Positions 10,565-20,039 of a stretch of DNA of 64,000 nt are shown one piece after another. Both the position numbers and the translations under genes were made by a program. The notes beneath the pieces are model-generated. The model was not told the DNA's origin. It was given only the letters and a program-made list of their open reading frames with translations, and searched no databases. This DNA is from Nocardioides acrostichi (GTDB taxonomy: Bacteria; Actinomycetota; Actinomycetes; Propionibacteriales; Nocardioidaceae): the NCBI RefSeq assembly GCF_015319165.1, contig NZ_JADIVZ010000004.1, positions 186,001 to 250,000 on the forward strand, in the 5' to 3' direction. How positions within the stretch are numbered: position 1 is the first letter of the stretch; every line of letters starts with the position of its first letter.

Positions 10565-11008
10565 CTACTGTCCGAGGGCGCTCACGAGCACGTCGAGGGC
10601 CATCCGGTAGCCCTCGATCCCGTGCCCGGCCACGACCTCCACCGCGAACGGCGTGACGACCGAGTAGTGACGGAACTCCTCGGGGCGCTGCTTCGGTTCC
10701 GAGATGTGCACCTCGACCAGCGGGGCCTCGAGCTGCCCGCAGGCGTCGAAGAGTGCGTAGGAGTAGTGCGTCCACGCTGCCGCGTTGAGCACCACGGGGG
10801 TGCGCTCGTCGGCGGCGGCGTTGAGCCAGTCGAGCAGCTCGCCCTCGTGGTTGGTCTGGCGCACCTCGACCTCGAGGCCGCGCTCGGCGCCCCAGGCCAC
10901 GCAGAGGTCGGCCAGCTCGTCGTGGGTCGTGGTGCCGTAGATCTCGGGTTGGCGACGCCCCAGGCGGCCCAGGTTGGGACCGTTGAGCACCAGCACGCGG
11001 GTGCTCAT
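10565..11008 (-). CDS. aroQ: type II 3-dehydroquinate dehydratase
   Basis: Converts 3-dehydroquinate to 3-dehydroshikimate by trans elimination (shikimate step three). The 147-residue protein has VLNGPNLGRLGRRQPEIYG with the active-site Arg and Tyr, the NAAAWTHYSYAL segment supplying the Asn that binds substrate (family form usually NAGGxTHTS or NPGAYTHTS), EVHIS with the catalytic His near residue 102, and EEFRHYS. The ATG at 11008 overlaps the aroB stop codon (ATGA). Last gene of aroC-aroK-aroB-aroQ. Confidence 0.95.
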   Translation of the reverse strand: MSTRVLVLNGPNLGRLGRRQPEIYGTTTHDELADLCVAWGAERGLEVEVRQTNHEGELLDWLNAAADERTPVVLNAAAWTHYSYALFDACGQLEAPLVEVHISEPKQRPEEFRHYSVVTPFAVEVVAGHGIEGYRMALDVLVSALGQ

Positions 11009-12144
11009 GCCGTCGCCTGCGCCCGGGCGACCATGGTGTCGTAGGCGGCGCGCAGCCACGCGTCGTCCGGCCCGGCGAGCACGCGCGGCGTGCCGACCTC
11101 GTGCAGCACCACGAACCGGAGCTGGTTGCCGCGGGACTTCTTGTCGACCGCCATGGCCGCGCGCAGGGTGTCGAAGTCGGCACCGGAGTAGCCGGTGGGC
11201 AGCCCGACCCGCCCGAACGCGCTCACGTGCCGGTCGGCCGTGGCGTCGGAGAGCACCCCGGCGGCCCTGGCCAGCTCGGCCACGAACACGCTGCCGATCG
11301 CCACCGCCTCGCCATGGCGCATCCGGTAGGCCTCGGCCCGTTCGATCGCGTGCCCCATGGTGTGGCCGTAGTTGAGCGCCTCGCGTCCGGGGTGGACGTC
11401 GCCCGAGGTGCCGGCGGTCTCCTTGAGGTCGGCCACGACGACGTCGACCTTCACCTGCACCGAGCGCTCGACCAGCTCGCGCAGCGCCGGGCCGTCGGTG
11501 TCGAGCAGCTCATCGGTCTCGTGGCCCTCGACCAGCTCCAGGATGCGCGGGTCGGCGATGAAGCCGCACTTGACGACCTCGCCCATGCCGGCGATCAGGT
11601 CGGCCCGCGGCAGCGTGGCGAGCAGGGTGAGGTCGCACAGCACGCCCGCGGGCTCGTGGAAGGAGCCGACGAGGTTCTTGCCGGCGTCGGTGTTGATGCC
11701 GGTCTTTCCGCCTACCGCGGCGTCGACCATCGCGAGCAACGTGGTGGGCACGTGCACGACACGCACGCCCCGCAGCCAGGTGGCGGCCACGAAGCCCCCC
11801 AGGTCGGTGGTGGCTCCTCCGCCGAAGGTCACCACCGCGTCGGAGCGGGTGAAGCCGGCCTCGCCGAGGGAGGCCCAGCAGGCGGCCGCGGTGGCAGCGG
11901 TCTTGGCCGACTCGCCGTCGGGCACCACCAGCTCGGTGACCTCGAACTCGGCCTCCAGCGACGCGCGTACGGGCGCCGCCAGCGCCGCCAGGGTGTCGGG
12001 CAGGATCAGCGCGACCCGTTGGGGCCGGCCGCCGGCCCCGAGCAGCCCTACCAGCCGGTCGGCCACGCCGTGGCCGATCACCACGTCGTACGGCGCGGCG
12101 CCGCCGACGTGCAGGGTCGTGGGATCGGTGGTCAGTGCCCTCAC
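11005..12144 (-). CDS. aroB: 3-dehydroquinate synthase
   Basis: NAD- and metal-dependent cyclase turning DAHP into 3-dehydroquinate, shikimate step two. The 379-residue protein contains the NAD-site VVTFGGGATTDLGGFVAATW, VPTTLLAMVDAAVGGKTGIN with the substrate lysine, the metal ligands in EVVKCGF and NYGHTMGHAIE, and GEAVAIG. It starts at GTG 12144, overlapping the aroK stop by four bases (GTGA), and its own stop overlaps the aroQ start. The tight overlaps argue for stoichiometric, coupled synthesis of the four shikimate enzymes. Confidence 0.97.
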   Translation of the reverse strand: MRALTTDPTTLHVGGAAPYDVVIGHGVADRLVGLLGAGGRPQRVALILPDTLAALAAPVRASLEAEFEVTELVVPDGESAKTAATAAACWASLGEAGFTRSDAVVTFGGGATTDLGGFVAATWLRGVRVVHVPTTLLAMVDAAVGGKTGINTDAGKNLVGSFHEPAGVLCDLTLLATLPRADLIAGMGEVVKCGFIADPRILELVEGHETDELLDTDGPALRELVERSVQVKVDVVVADLKETAGTSGDVHPGREALNYGHTMGHAIERAEAYRMRHGEAVAIGSVFVAELARAAGVLSDATADRHVSAFGRVGLPTGYSGADFDTLRAAMAVDKKSRGNQLRFVVLHEVGTPRVLAGPDDAWLRAAYDTMVARAQATA

Positions 12145-12677
12145 GGGGTGACCCCCGGTAGGTCGTGTCCCAGGGCGGCGACGATCGCGTCGGCGACCTG
12201 GTCGGGGGTGCGACCGTCGGTGTCGACGGTGTGGGCGGCGACCGCGGCGTAGACGGGGGCACGCTCGTCGAGCAGCTTCTTGACCTGGGCGCGCACGTTG
12301 CCGAGCAGCAGCGGACGCGAGGTACCCAGCCCGACTCGCTTGACCGCCTCGCTCAGCCCGACCCGGAGGAACACCACGGGGTGACCTGCCAGCGCGGCCT
12401 GCGTGTCGGCGTCCAGCACCGCTCCCCCACCCAGGCTCAGCACCCCGGTGTGCTCGGCCAGTGCCGCCGCGACCGCGGCGCGTTCCAGAGCACGGAACGT
12501 CGCCTCGCCGTCGTCGACGAAGATGTCGGAGATGCTGCGGCCCTCCTCGGCCTCGACGTCGGCGTCGGTGTCGCGCAGGGGCACACCCCAGCGCTCGGCG
12601 AGCACGGCACCGACGGTGGACTTGCCGGACCCCATCGGGCCGACCAGCACCACCCGGGGGCCACTCACGTCGGTCAC
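12141..12677 (-). CDS. aroK: shikimate kinase
   Basis: Phosphorylates shikimate with ATP. The 178-residue protein has the Walker A motif [10 protein letters not shown] at residues 12-21, the shikimate-binding [18 protein letters not shown] with the DxD that holds magnesium and substrate, SLGGGAV near 76 and the lid GLGTSRPLL near 116. The start is GTG 12677, which overlaps the aroC stop (GTGA). An in-frame extension far upstream is only the complementary reading of aroC and is not coding. Confidence 0.95.
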   Translation of the reverse strand: MTDVSGPRVVLVGPMGSGKSTVGAVLAERWGVPLRDTDADVEAEEGRSISDIFVDDGEATFRALERAAVAAALAEHTGVLSLGGGAVLDADTQAALAGHPVVFLRVGLSEAVKRVGLGTSRPLLLGNVRAQVKKLLDERAPVYAAVAAHTVDTDGRTPDQVADAIVAALGHDLPGVTP

Positions 12678-13861
12678 CGGTACTTCAGCGAGTCGAGGTA
12701 GGCGGCGTGGTTGCGCGCGGTCTCGGCCACGGAGTCGCCGCCGAACTTCTCGACGACGGCCTCGGCGAGCACCAGCGCCACCATCGCCTCGGCGACGATG
12801 CCGGCCGCCGGCACGGCGCAGACATCCGAGCGCTGGTGATGGGCCACGGCCTCCTCGCCAGTGCTCACATCGACCGTGCGCAGGGCGCGCGGCACGGTGG
12901 CGATCGGCTTCATGGCAGCGCGCACGCGCAGCACCTCGCCGGTGCTCATGCCGCCCTCGGTGCCACCCGCGCGGGCGGAGGTGCGGCGGATGCCGTCGGC
13001 GGTCGGGACGATCTCGTCGTGTGCCCGCGAGCCGGGGGTGGCGGCCAGCTCGAAGCCGTCGCCGACCTCGACGCCCTTGATCGCCTGGATGCCCATGAGC
13101 GCTCCGGCGAGCCGCGAGTCGAGGCGACGGTCCCAGTGCACGTGCGAGCCGAGGCCCGGCGGCAGACCGTGCACGACGACCTCGACGACGCCGCCGAGCG
13201 TGTCGCCGTCCTTGTGAGCGGCATCGATGCGCTCGACCATCGCCTGCGCGGCCTCGGGGTCGAGGCAGCGCACGGGGCTGTCGTCGAGCTGCGCCAGGAT
13301 CTCGTCGTCCACGCGCTCGGGCCACACGCCGGACGGCGCGCGCACGCCGCCCAGCTCGATGACGTGGCTGAGCAGCGAGATGCCGCAGGCCTGCTCGACG
13401 AAGTTGCTGGCGACGCGCCCCAGGGCCACGCGGGCGGCGGTCTCGCGCGCCGAGGCGCGCTCGAGGATGGGGCGGGCCTCGTCGAAGTCGTACTTCTGCA
13501 TGCCCACCAGGTCGGCGTGGCCGGGGCGCGGACGCGTCAACGCGGCGTTGCGCGCCAGCTTCTCGAGTTCGTCGGGGTCGACCGGGTCGGCCGACATCAC
13601 CTTCTCCCACTTGGGCCACTCGGTGTTGCCGACCTCGATGGCGATCGGTCCGCCGAGGGTCTCGCCGTGGCGTACCCCGCCGAGGATGCGTACCTGGTCG
13701 GCCTCGAACTTCATGCGCGCGCCGCGACCGTAGCCGAGGCGGCGCCGGGCCAGGGAGTCGCCGATGTCGGCCGAGGTGAGCGCGACGTGAGCCGGGAGAC
13801 CTTCGAGGATCGCGACAAGGGACGGGCCGTGGGACTCGCCCGCCGTGAGCCAACGCAGCAT
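12674..13861 (-). CDS. aroC: chorismate synthase
   Basis: FMN-dependent enzyme making chorismate from EPSP, last step of the common aromatic pathway. The 395 residues show all family signatures: [17 protein letters not shown] (17 residues in), [19 protein letters not shown], the [13 protein letters not shown] block and [11 protein letters not shown]. The ATG at 13861 is the first of the aroCKBQ set; AACACT six bases upstream is a possible weak -10 for a leaderless message. The prepilin peptidase gene ends 44 bases upstream across a GC-rich inverted repeat (GCGGCCGC-A-GCGGCCGC) that may slow read-through. Confidence 0.97.
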   Translation of the reverse strand: MLRWLTAGESHGPSLVAILEGLPAHVALTSADIGDSLARRRLGYGRGARMKFEADQVRILGGVRHGETLGGPIAIEVGNTEWPKWEKVMSADPVDPDELEKLARNAALTRPRPGHADLVGMQKYDFDEARPILERASARETAARVALGRVASNFVEQACGISLLSHVIELGGVRAPSGVWPERVDDEILAQLDDSPVRCLDPEAAQAMVERIDAAHKDGDTLGGVVEVVVHGLPPGLGSHVHWDRRLDSRLAGALMGIQAIKGVEVGDGFELAATPGSRAHDEIVPTADGIRRTSARAGGTEGGMSTGEVLRVRAAMKPIATVPRALRTVDVSTGEEAVAHHQRSDVCAVPAAGIVAEAMVALVLAEAVVEKFGGDSVAETARNHAAYLDSLKYR

Positions 13862-13905
13862 GACGCCAGTGTTTCACGGGCGGCCGCAGCGGCCGCAGCC
13901 CCGTC

Positions 13906-14622
13906 TCAGAGCAGGGCGGCGACGGGAGCCCCGACGAGCACGCCGAGCAGCGCGCCGACCACCATCGCCGGCCCGAACGGGTAGGCGGTCTTCAGGCGCG
14001 AACGGTCGCGCGTGGCGATGGCCAGGGCCAGTCCGGGCACGCCGAAGACCAGGAACCCGGCGTACATGCCGACCACGGCCTCCCCGACACCGATGCGGCC
14101 CAGCACCAGGCCCAGCAACGCGGCGAGCCGCACGTCGCCGAATCCCATGCCGGCCGAGCGGATGAACCACAGCACCCAGAAGATCGAACGCACCACGACC
14201 AGGGTGAGGCCGGTGCGCACGAGCACCCCGGTGTCGCGCGTGACGCCCCACTCGACCAGTGCCAGCACCACCAGCAGGCCGGTGGTGGGGAGGACGACCC
14301 GGATCGGCAGCAGGCGCGTGTGCCAGTCGACGTAGGCCAGCAGCACGCACGGCGGCACCGCGATCGTCATGTAGATCAGCGGCCACCCGGCGCCGAGGAC
14401 CAGGGCGGCCGCGCCGACCGCCACCGCACCCGCGACCGCCGACCAGAGACCGAGCCGGGATCTCGCGGCCAGGTCGACGTAGAGCGGCTTCTCGGGCTCA
14501 CCCTCGACGGCCTCGCTGACCTCTGGCTCGGGCAGCGCGCGGACCATCGCGGGCACGGCGAGGCCCGCCACCCCGCACGCCACCACGGCGAGCGCGAGGG
14601 CCACCCAGTCCGCGCCGTCCAC
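13906..14622 (-). CDS. A24-family prepilin peptidase
   Basis: A 238-residue membrane aspartic peptidase of the type IV prepilin peptidase family, which trims and sometimes methylates prepilin-like leaders. About seven hydrophobic helices are visible. The two catalytic aspartates are in YVDWHTRLLP (about residue 98) and the GxGD motif MGFGDVRLAALLG (about 163). The N-terminal zinc-binding methyltransferase domain of the classic enzymes is missing, as in many actinobacterial forms. The start is GTG 14622 with TAGGGT six bases upstream, consistent with leaderless transcription. No pilin gene is nearby. Orthologous position (between aroE and aroC) is conserved in actinobacteria. Confidence 0.87.
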   Translation of the reverse strand: MDGADWVALALAVVACGVAGLAVPAMVRALPEPEVSEAVEGEPEKPLYVDLAARSRLGLWSAVAGAVAVGAAALVLGAGWPLIYMTIAVPPCVLLAYVDWHTRLLPIRVVLPTTGLLVVLALVEWGVTRDTGVLVRTGLTLVVVRSIFWVLWFIRSAGMGFGDVRLAALLGLVLGRIGVGEAVVGMYAGFLVFGVPGLALAIATRDRSRLKTAYPFGPAMVVGALLGVLVGAPVAALL

Positions 14623-14628
14623 CCCCGG

Positions 14629-14634
14629 ACCCTA
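14629..14634 (-). promoter_or_regulatory. -10 box TAGGGT, leaderless promoter of prepilin peptidase
   Basis: TAGGGT on the minus strand ends six bases before the GTG start at 14622. A TANNNT box at this distance is the hallmark of leaderless actinobacterial transcripts. The repeat array begins immediately upstream, so the -35 region is made of repeat sequence. Confidence 0.6.
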
Positions 14635-14638
14635 ACCG

Positions 14639-14773
14639 TGACCCGTCGCTAGTTTTCACGTGACCTGCCACAAGTTTCCAGCCCACCTGCCACAACTTTC
14701 ACCTCGTGCGCAAAGTAGCGGCAGGTCAGTTGAAAAGTCGTGACGGGTCACGTGAAAACTCGTGGCAGGTCAG
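14639..14773. repeat. inverted pair of 22-bp tandem-repeat arrays
   Basis: Three direct 22-bp units lie at 14639-14660, 14661-14682 and 14683-14704, each with a first half like TGACCYGYCRC and a second half like NAGTTTTCASS. After a 12-base spacer the same unit runs on the opposite strand at 14717-14738, 14739-14760 and 14761-14773 (partial). The block fills the whole gap between aroE and the prepilin peptidase gene, contains the aroE stop codon, and could fold into a long hairpin. The same unit recurs near 44.8 kb. No protein-coding content. Confidence 0.85.
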
Positions 14774-15636
14774 CGGGGGTGGAGGGCGGACTCGCCTGCG
14801 GTGCGCATGGCGTGGATGAGGGCTGCGCGGGAGTCCTGGGTGGTGCGCGAGTCCGGGGCGGCGGGGGTGAACTGCTCGAACTGGAGGACCGCCTGGTGCA
14901 CGAGCAGGTCGAGACCGGTCACCAGCACGCCGCCGCGCTCGCGAGCGGCGGCGGCCACGGGGGTGGGCCAGGGGTCGTAGACGACCTCGAAGACGCAGGA
15001 CGCCGTATGCGCGGCCACCACCTCGGGGGTCTGGGCTGCGGCCGGGACGGTCGAGACGAGCAGATCGGAGTCGGTCGGTGCATCCAGCACCACGGTGCGC
15101 AGACGCAGCGAGGGGTCGTACGCCGTGAGGACGTCGATCGTCTCGACGGCGCGTTCGGGCGAGCGCACGGCCAGCGTGATCTCCGAGCACCCCAGTCCGA
15201 CGGCGGCGAGGCCGATCGACGCCGCCGTGGCGCCGGCCCCCAGGATCGTGAGACGGCTGGCGGAACCCTCGTAGCGCTCGCGGAGCGCATGCATCGCTCC
15301 GGGCACATCGGTGTTGTCGGCGCGCCACGCCCCCGACTCCTCGCGCACCAGGGTGTTGGCGCCGCCGGCCGCTCGCGCGGTCGGCGAGACCGCCCAGCCG
15401 CGCTGGTGGCACAGCGCGAGCAGCTCGCGCTTCAGTGGCATCGTCAGCGACAGTCCGCGCCAGTCGTCCTCGCGCCCCTCGAGGCCTTCGAGGAATGCCG
15501 GCAGCCCACCCGAGGGCACGCGCACGGCGCCGTACTCGAAGCCGTGCACGCCCAGCGCCGCATAGCCCGCGCGATGCAGCACCGGCGAGAGCGAGTGCTC
15601 GATGGGGTCACCGAGCACCGCGCACCGCGCGGTCAC
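14770..15636 (-). CDS. aroE: shikimate dehydrogenase
   Basis: NADP-dependent reduction of 3-dehydroshikimate to shikimate. The 288-residue protein has the substrate site DPIEHSLSPVLHRAGY near the N terminus, the catalytic lysine in SLTMPLKRE (about 64-72), NTDVPG (about 109-114), and the Rossmann motif ILGAGATAASIGLA (about 132-145). The GTG at 15636 is used; a weak GAGGCG precedes it. A 67-base gap separates it from mltG upstream. Its TGA stop lies inside a 22-bp repeat unit, so the C-terminal end may have been set by the repeat insertion. Confidence 0.94.
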   Translation of the reverse strand: MTARCAVLGDPIEHSLSPVLHRAGYAALGVHGFEYGAVRVPSGGLPAFLEGLEGREDDWRGLSLTMPLKRELLALCHQRGWAVSPTARAAGGANTLVREESGAWRADNTDVPGAMHALRERYEGSASRLTILGAGATAASIGLAAVGLGCSEITLAVRSPERAVETIDVLTAYDPSLRLRTVVLDAPTDSDLLVSTVPAAAQTPEVVAAHTASCVFEVVYDPWPTPVAAAARERGGVLVTGLDLLVHQAVLQFEQFTPAAPDSRTTQDSRAALIHAMRTAGESALHPR

Positions 15637-15703
15637 GGGCGCCTCGGCCTGGGTCCGCCGGAGCTCGTCGTCGCGCAGCAGGCGAGATGCGGCGGCTCCA
15701 GGA

Positions 15704-16867
15704 TCAGCACCGGTCGGACTCGTTGGCGCAGTACTCGTCGAGCTCGCGCTTGTAGGCCAGGAACTGGTCGTAGGAGTCGGTGAACTTGGTCTCGCCCGTC
15801 GCGAGATTGACCGTGACGTAGAAGAACCACGGGCCGTCGGCGGGGTTGGCAGCGGCCGCGATGGCGTCGTCGCCCGGCGCCTCGATCGGCGTGGGCGGCA
15901 GCCCCTTCTGCGTGTAGGTGTTGTAGGGCGAGTCGCTCACCGAGTCGATGTCGTCGGTGGTGAGCCGCGCGATCGGCTCGCGCCCGAGTGCGTAGTTCAC
16001 CGAGGCGTCGACCTGCAGGAAGCCGGCGGAGGGGTTGGAGTCGATCTCGAGTCGGTTGTAGATGACCCGGGCGATCTTGGGCATGTCGTCGCCGCGCCCC
16101 TCGGCCTGCACGAGGCTGGCGACCGTCATCAGCTGCTCGGGGGTGTAGCCGAGCGCCTTGGCCCGGGCCTCGAGGTCGGCGTCGTCGGCGGCCTGGCGCC
16201 ACCGGTCGACCATCTGTCGCAGCATGTCGGACGGCTTCGCGTTCGGCCCGAAGTCGTAGGTCGCCGGGAAGAGGTAGCCCTCCGCATTTCCCTTCGCGTA
16301 CGACGGCAGCCCGATCTTGTCGGGCTTCTTCAGCGCGGCCTCGAACTTCGAGGCCGAGAAGTCGGTCGCGTCGGCGAGCTTGGCGACGATGTCCTCGACG
16401 CGGAGCCCCTCGGGGATGGTCACGCTGCTCTTGACCAGGTTGGCGGGGTCGACGAGCACGTCGATCGCGTCGGCGGAGGCCATCTTCTTCTTGAGGCTGT
16501 AGTAGCCGACCTGGATGCCGCCGGCGTCCTCGTTGGCGTTCGCCGCGGCGATGCAGGCGTCGACCGACGCCACGACCTTCTCGTCCTTGAGGTTGCGGCA
16601 GATCGTGGTGGCGGTGTCACCCGAGGCGACCTCGAAGGTGACCGAGCCTCTCCCCGGCCCGGCGTAGTCCTCGGGGTCGGACACCAGACCGTCGAGGAAC
16701 GACTTGCCCTTGGACACCGCGAAGTACCCGCCACCGAGCACGATCGCGAGGGCGACGAGCACGGCCAGGCAGCCGGGAAGGCGACTGCGTCGGCGGCGCC
16801 GGCGTCCGCCCGCGACCACGGTGGCGTCGGGATTCCCGGGCAGCAGCGTCGTGTCGTCGTCGCTCAT
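15704..16867 (-). CDS. mltG: endolytic murein transglycosylase MltG
   Basis: Membrane-bound lytic transglycosylase that cuts nascent glycan strands and limits their length. The 387-residue protein has a basic cytoplasmic start (RRRRRSR), one transmembrane helix at about residues 30-50, a LysM-like segment beginning SVTFEVASGDTA, and the YceG domain with SLVQAEGRGDDMPKIARV, whose Glu aligns with the catalytic residue of the family, and SPYNTYTQKGLPPTPIEAPG. The ATG at 16867 overlaps the ruvX stop (ATGA). Order alaS-ruvX-mltG-aroE is conserved in actinobacteria. Confidence 0.94.
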   Translation of the reverse strand: MSDDDTTLLPGNPDATVVAGGRRRRRRSRLPGCLAVLVALAIVLGGGYFAVSKGKSFLDGLVSDPEDYAGPGRGSVTFEVASGDTATTICRNLKDEKVVASVDACIAAANANEDAGGIQVGYYSLKKKMASADAIDVLVDPANLVKSSVTIPEGLRVEDIVAKLADATDFSASKFEAALKKPDKIGLPSYAKGNAEGYLFPATYDFGPNAKPSDMLRQMVDRWRQAADDADLEARAKALGYTPEQLMTVASLVQAEGRGDDMPKIARVIYNRLEIDSNPSAGFLQVDASVNYALGREPIARLTTDDIDSVSDSPYNTYTQKGLPPTPIEAPGDDAIAAAANPADGPWFFYVTVNLATGETKFTDSYDQFLAYKRELDEYCANESDRC

Positions 16868-17358
16868 GCCTGGCGATCCTCCACGGTCTCGGTCTCCACG
16901 ATCTCTCCGGGGGGCGTGCCGCTGGCACGCTCGGTGTCGAGGGTGTGCTGGAGGATCACGACCGCCGCGGCCTGGTCGACCACCGCACGTCGCGCCGCCC
17001 CCTTACGGCCTCGGTCGCGCAGCATAGCCTCCGCACTCACCGTGGAGAGGCGTTCGTCGACGAGCCGCACGGGTGTCGGCGCGACGCGCGCAGCCAGGCG
17101 GGCGGCGAACTCGCGCACCTTGACGGCGGCCGGGCCCTCGCCGCCACCCAGCGAGCGAGGGAGCCCGACGACGACCTCGAGGGCCTCGGCCCCGGTGTCG
17201 TCGGCGAGGTCTCGCAGGATGCGACGGATCCGGGCGAGGTCGCCCTTACCGCGGCGCACCGTCTCGACGGGGCTCGCCAGCAGACCCGAGGGGTCGCTGC
17301 GGGCTACGCCGATGCGCGCGTCGCCGGGGTCGATGCCCAGCCGGGTGCCGTGTCTCAC
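16864..17358 (-). CDS. ruvX: YqgF/RuvX-type RNase H-fold nuclease
   Basis: RNase H-fold protein, called putative Holliday junction resolvase and linked to 16S pre-rRNA processing in other bacteria. The 164 residues include LGIDPGDARIGVARSD at the N terminus with the first catalytic Asp, VVGLPRSLGG, LVDERLSTVSAE with the central acidic pair, and VVDQAAAVVILQ with the final Asp. It overlaps alaS upstream and mltG downstream by four bases each. Confidence 0.93.
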   Translation of the reverse strand: MRHGTRLGIDPGDARIGVARSDPSGLLASPVETVRRGKGDLARIRRILRDLADDTGAEALEVVVGLPRSLGGGEGPAAVKVREFAARLAARVAPTPVRLVDERLSTVSAEAMLRDRGRKGAARRAVVDQAAAVVILQHTLDTERASGTPPGEIVETETVEDRQA

Positions 17359-20039
17359 CGCTGGGCGTCGGACACCAGGCCGGCGACCCGCGCGAGGGCC
17401 GCATCGACGCCGGACACGTCGGTGCCGGCTCCCTGGGCCTGGGCCGCCTTGCCGCCACCGCGACCGCCGATCAGCGGCGCCACCTCACGCAGCACCGCAT
17501 CGGCCTGGACGCCGCGCGACTGCGCGGACCCGTTGGCGAGCACCACCACGGGCGCCTTGTCGCCGTCGACGCCGATGAGCACGACCACCGCGGGGCGCTC
17601 CTGCCCGAACCGGCCGAGGACGTCGGTCGCCAGCGTGCGCACGTCATTCGCCGCCGCACCGTCGAGCCGCTCGGCGACGACCTGCACGCCCTGCACGTCG
17701 ACGGCCTTGTCGCACAGTGCGCCCGCGCCGGAGAGCAGTTGGGCCAGCCGAGCCTTGGCGAGCTCCTTCTCGCTCGCTCGCAGCCGCTCGACCATGTCGC
17801 CGACGCGTCCGACCAGGTCGTCGGGCTGGGTCTTGAGCAGCGAGGTGAGCTGGGCGACGACGTCGCGCTCGCGGGCCAGGTAGGCGAAGCCCTCGACGCC
17901 GGTGAACGCCTCGATGCGGCGGTTGCCCGACCCGACCGAGGACTCCCCCGTGATCACCACGGTGCCGATCTGCGAGGAGTGCTCGACGTGCGTGCCGCCG
18001 CAGAGCTCGCGCGACCACGGGCCGCCGATCTCGACGACGCGCACCTGGGACTCGTCGTAGGTCTCACCGAAGAGCGCGATCGCACCCCAGTCCTTGGCCT
18101 CGGGCAGGGTCATGTACTGCCAGCCGACGGGCAGGTCGGCGCGCAGGGCCCGGTTCGAGACCTCTTCGACGTCGCGCACCTGCGCGGGCGTGAGCCCCGT
18201 CGTCCACCCGAAGTCGAGGCGCAGGTAGCCGGGCCTGTTGTAGGAGCCCGACTGGAGCGCCGTGGGGCCGAGAACCTCGCGCAGCGCCGCGTGCACGACG
18301 TGGGTGCCCGAATGCGCCTGCCGGGCGCCGGTGCGCCACTCGGGGTCGACCTGCGCGTGCAACGCAGAGCCCGCCTCGAACTCGCCGTCGACGACGCGCA
18401 CCTGGTGCACCACCAGTCCGCGCACCGGGCGCTGCACGTCGAGCACCTCGAGCCTGCCGCCGTCGAACTCGATGATGCCGGCGTCGGCGGCCTGGCCACC
18501 GGATTCCGCGTAGAACGGCGTGCGGTCGAGCACGATCTCGCCGACCTCGCCGTTGCCGAGCCTGGACACCGGCGCGCCGCCGGCGAGCAGCGCGATCGCC
18601 CGCGACTCGGTCTCGAGAGTCTCGTAGGCCAACCACTCGGTGGGGCCGTGCTCGTCGAGCACGCCGCGATAGAGACCGGTGTCGGCGTGCTGGCCCTTCT
18701 TCGCCTTCGCGTCGGCCTTGGCCCGCTCGCGCTGCTCGGCCATGAGCGAACGGAACCCGGCCTCGTCGACGTCGAGACCGGCCTCGCTGGCCATCTCGAG
18801 CGTGAGGTCGATCGGGAAGCCGTAGGTGTCGTGCAGTTGGAACGCCTGGGCGCCCGCCAGCATCGTGCTGCCGGACTCCTTGACCGACGTCGCCGCCTGG
18901 TCGAAGAGCGTGGTACCTGCCTCGAGGGTCTTGCGGAAGGCGTCCTCCTCGGCGAACGCCACCCGGGCGATGCGCTCCCACCCGGTCTCGACCTCGGGGT
19001 AGGAGAGCTTCATGCGGTCGCGGCTGACCGGCATCAGCTCGCGCAGCGCGTGCCCGTCGTACCCGAGCAACCGCATCGAGCGGACGGCGCGACGCAGCAG
19101 CCGTCGCAGCACGTAGCCGCGACCCTCGTTGCCGGGGGTGACGCCGTCGCTGATGAGCATGAGTGCACTGCGCACGTGGTCGGCGACGACGCGGAACCGC
19201 ACGTCGTCGGCCTCACCCTGCTCGCCGCCGGCGCCGTAGGTCTTGCCGGTGAGCTCGGCGGCGCGCTCGATGACCGGGAAGACCTCGTCGATCTCGTAGA
19301 GGTTCTCCTTGCCCTGGAGCAGGTAGGCCACGCGCTCAAGGCCCATGCCGGTGTCGATGTTCTTCGCCGGCAAGGGCTTCTCGACGTCGAAGTCGGCCTT
19401 GGAGCGCACCGTGGAGAGCAGCTCCTGCATGAAGACCAGGTTCCAGATCTCCAGGAACCTGTCCTCGTCGGCGTTGGGGCCGCCGTCGGGGCCGTAGGCA
19501 GGGCCGCGGTCGACGTAGATCTCCGAGCACGGGCCGCCGGGCCCGGGCACGCCCATGTTCCAGTAGTTGTCCTCGAGGCCGCGCTCCTGGATGCGCTCGG
19601 TCGGCAGGCCGATGACCTCGTGCCAGATCTGCTTGGCCTCGGTGTCACTGGGCAGCACGGTGACCCAGATCTTCTCGGGGTCGAAGCCGTAGCCACCGTC
19701 GTCGACCGACCCGGTCACCAGCTCCCAGGCGAAGCGGATCGCGCCCTCCTTGAAGTAGTCGCCGAAGGAGAAGTTGCCGCACATCTGGAAGAAGGTGCCG
19801 TGCCTGGTGGTCTTGCCGACCTCCTCGATGTCGAGGGTGCGCACGCACTTCTGCACGCTCGTGGCGCGGTCCCACTGCGGGGTCTCCTGGCCGAGGAAGT
19901 ACGGCTTGAACGGAACCATCCCCGCGTTGACGAACAGCAGAGTCGGGTCGTCGAGCAGCAGCGAGGCCGAGGGCACCACCGTGTGACCGTGCTTCTCGAA
20001 GTGGGCGATGAATCGTCGCCGGATCTCCGCGGTCTCCAT
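17355..20039 (-). CDS. alaS: alanine--tRNA ligase
   Basis: Charges tRNA-Ala and edits mischarged Ser/Gly. The protein has 894 residues, the usual length. The class II aminoacylation domain has HGTFFQMCGNFSFGDYF and the GMGLER motif near 235; the tRNA-binding region has DGVTPGNEGRGYVLRRLLRR; the editing domain has HSGTHVVHAALR (HXXXH) and CGGTHVEHSSQIG zinc ligands; the C-terminal DHHA1 part ends GGRGGGKAAQAQGAG. ATG 20039 shares its A with the TGA of the upstream small gene (TGATG). Confidence 0.97.
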   Translation of the reverse strand: METAEIRRRFIAHFEKHGHTVVPSASLLLDDPTLLFVNAGMVPFKPYFLGQETPQWDRATSVQKCVRTLDIEEVGKTTRHGTFFQMCGNFSFGDYFKEGAIRFAWELVTGSVDDGGYGFDPEKIWVTVLPSDTEAKQIWHEVIGLPTERIQERGLEDNYWNMGVPGPGGPCSEIYVDRGPAYGPDGGPNADEDRFLEIWNLVFMQELLSTVRSKADFDVEKPLPAKNIDTGMGLERVAYLLQGKENLYEIDEVFPVIERAAELTGKTYGAGGEQGEADDVRFRVVADHVRSALMLISDGVTPGNEGRGYVLRRLLRRAVRSMRLLGYDGHALRELMPVSRDRMKLSYPEVETGWERIARVAFAEEDAFRKTLEAGTTLFDQAATSVKESGSTMLAGAQAFQLHDTYGFPIDLTLEMASEAGLDVDEAGFRSLMAEQRERAKADAKAKKGQHADTGLYRGVLDEHGPTEWLAYETLETESRAIALLAGGAPVSRLGNGEVGEIVLDRTPFYAESGGQAADAGIIEFDGGRLEVLDVQRPVRGLVVHQVRVVDGEFEAGSALHAQVDPEWRTGARQAHSGTHVVHAALREVLGPTALQSGSYNRPGYLRLDFGWTTGLTPAQVRDVEEVSNRALRADLPVGWQYMTLPEAKDWGAIALFGETYDESQVRVVEIGGPWSRELCGGTHVEHSSQIGTVVITGESSVGSGNRRIEAFTGVEGFAYLARERDVVAQLTSLLKTQPDDLVGRVGDMVERLRASEKELAKARLAQLLSGAGALCDKAVDVQGVQVVAERLDGAAANDVRTLATDVLGRFGQERPAVVVLIGVDGDKAPVVVLANGSAQSRGVQADAVLREVAPLIGGRGGGKAAQAQGAGTDVSGVDAALARVAGLVSDAQR

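Noticed and set aside
14639-14773. Repeat array as a CRISPR
   Set aside because: Units abut without spacers, the array is inverted in the middle and no cas gene is present.
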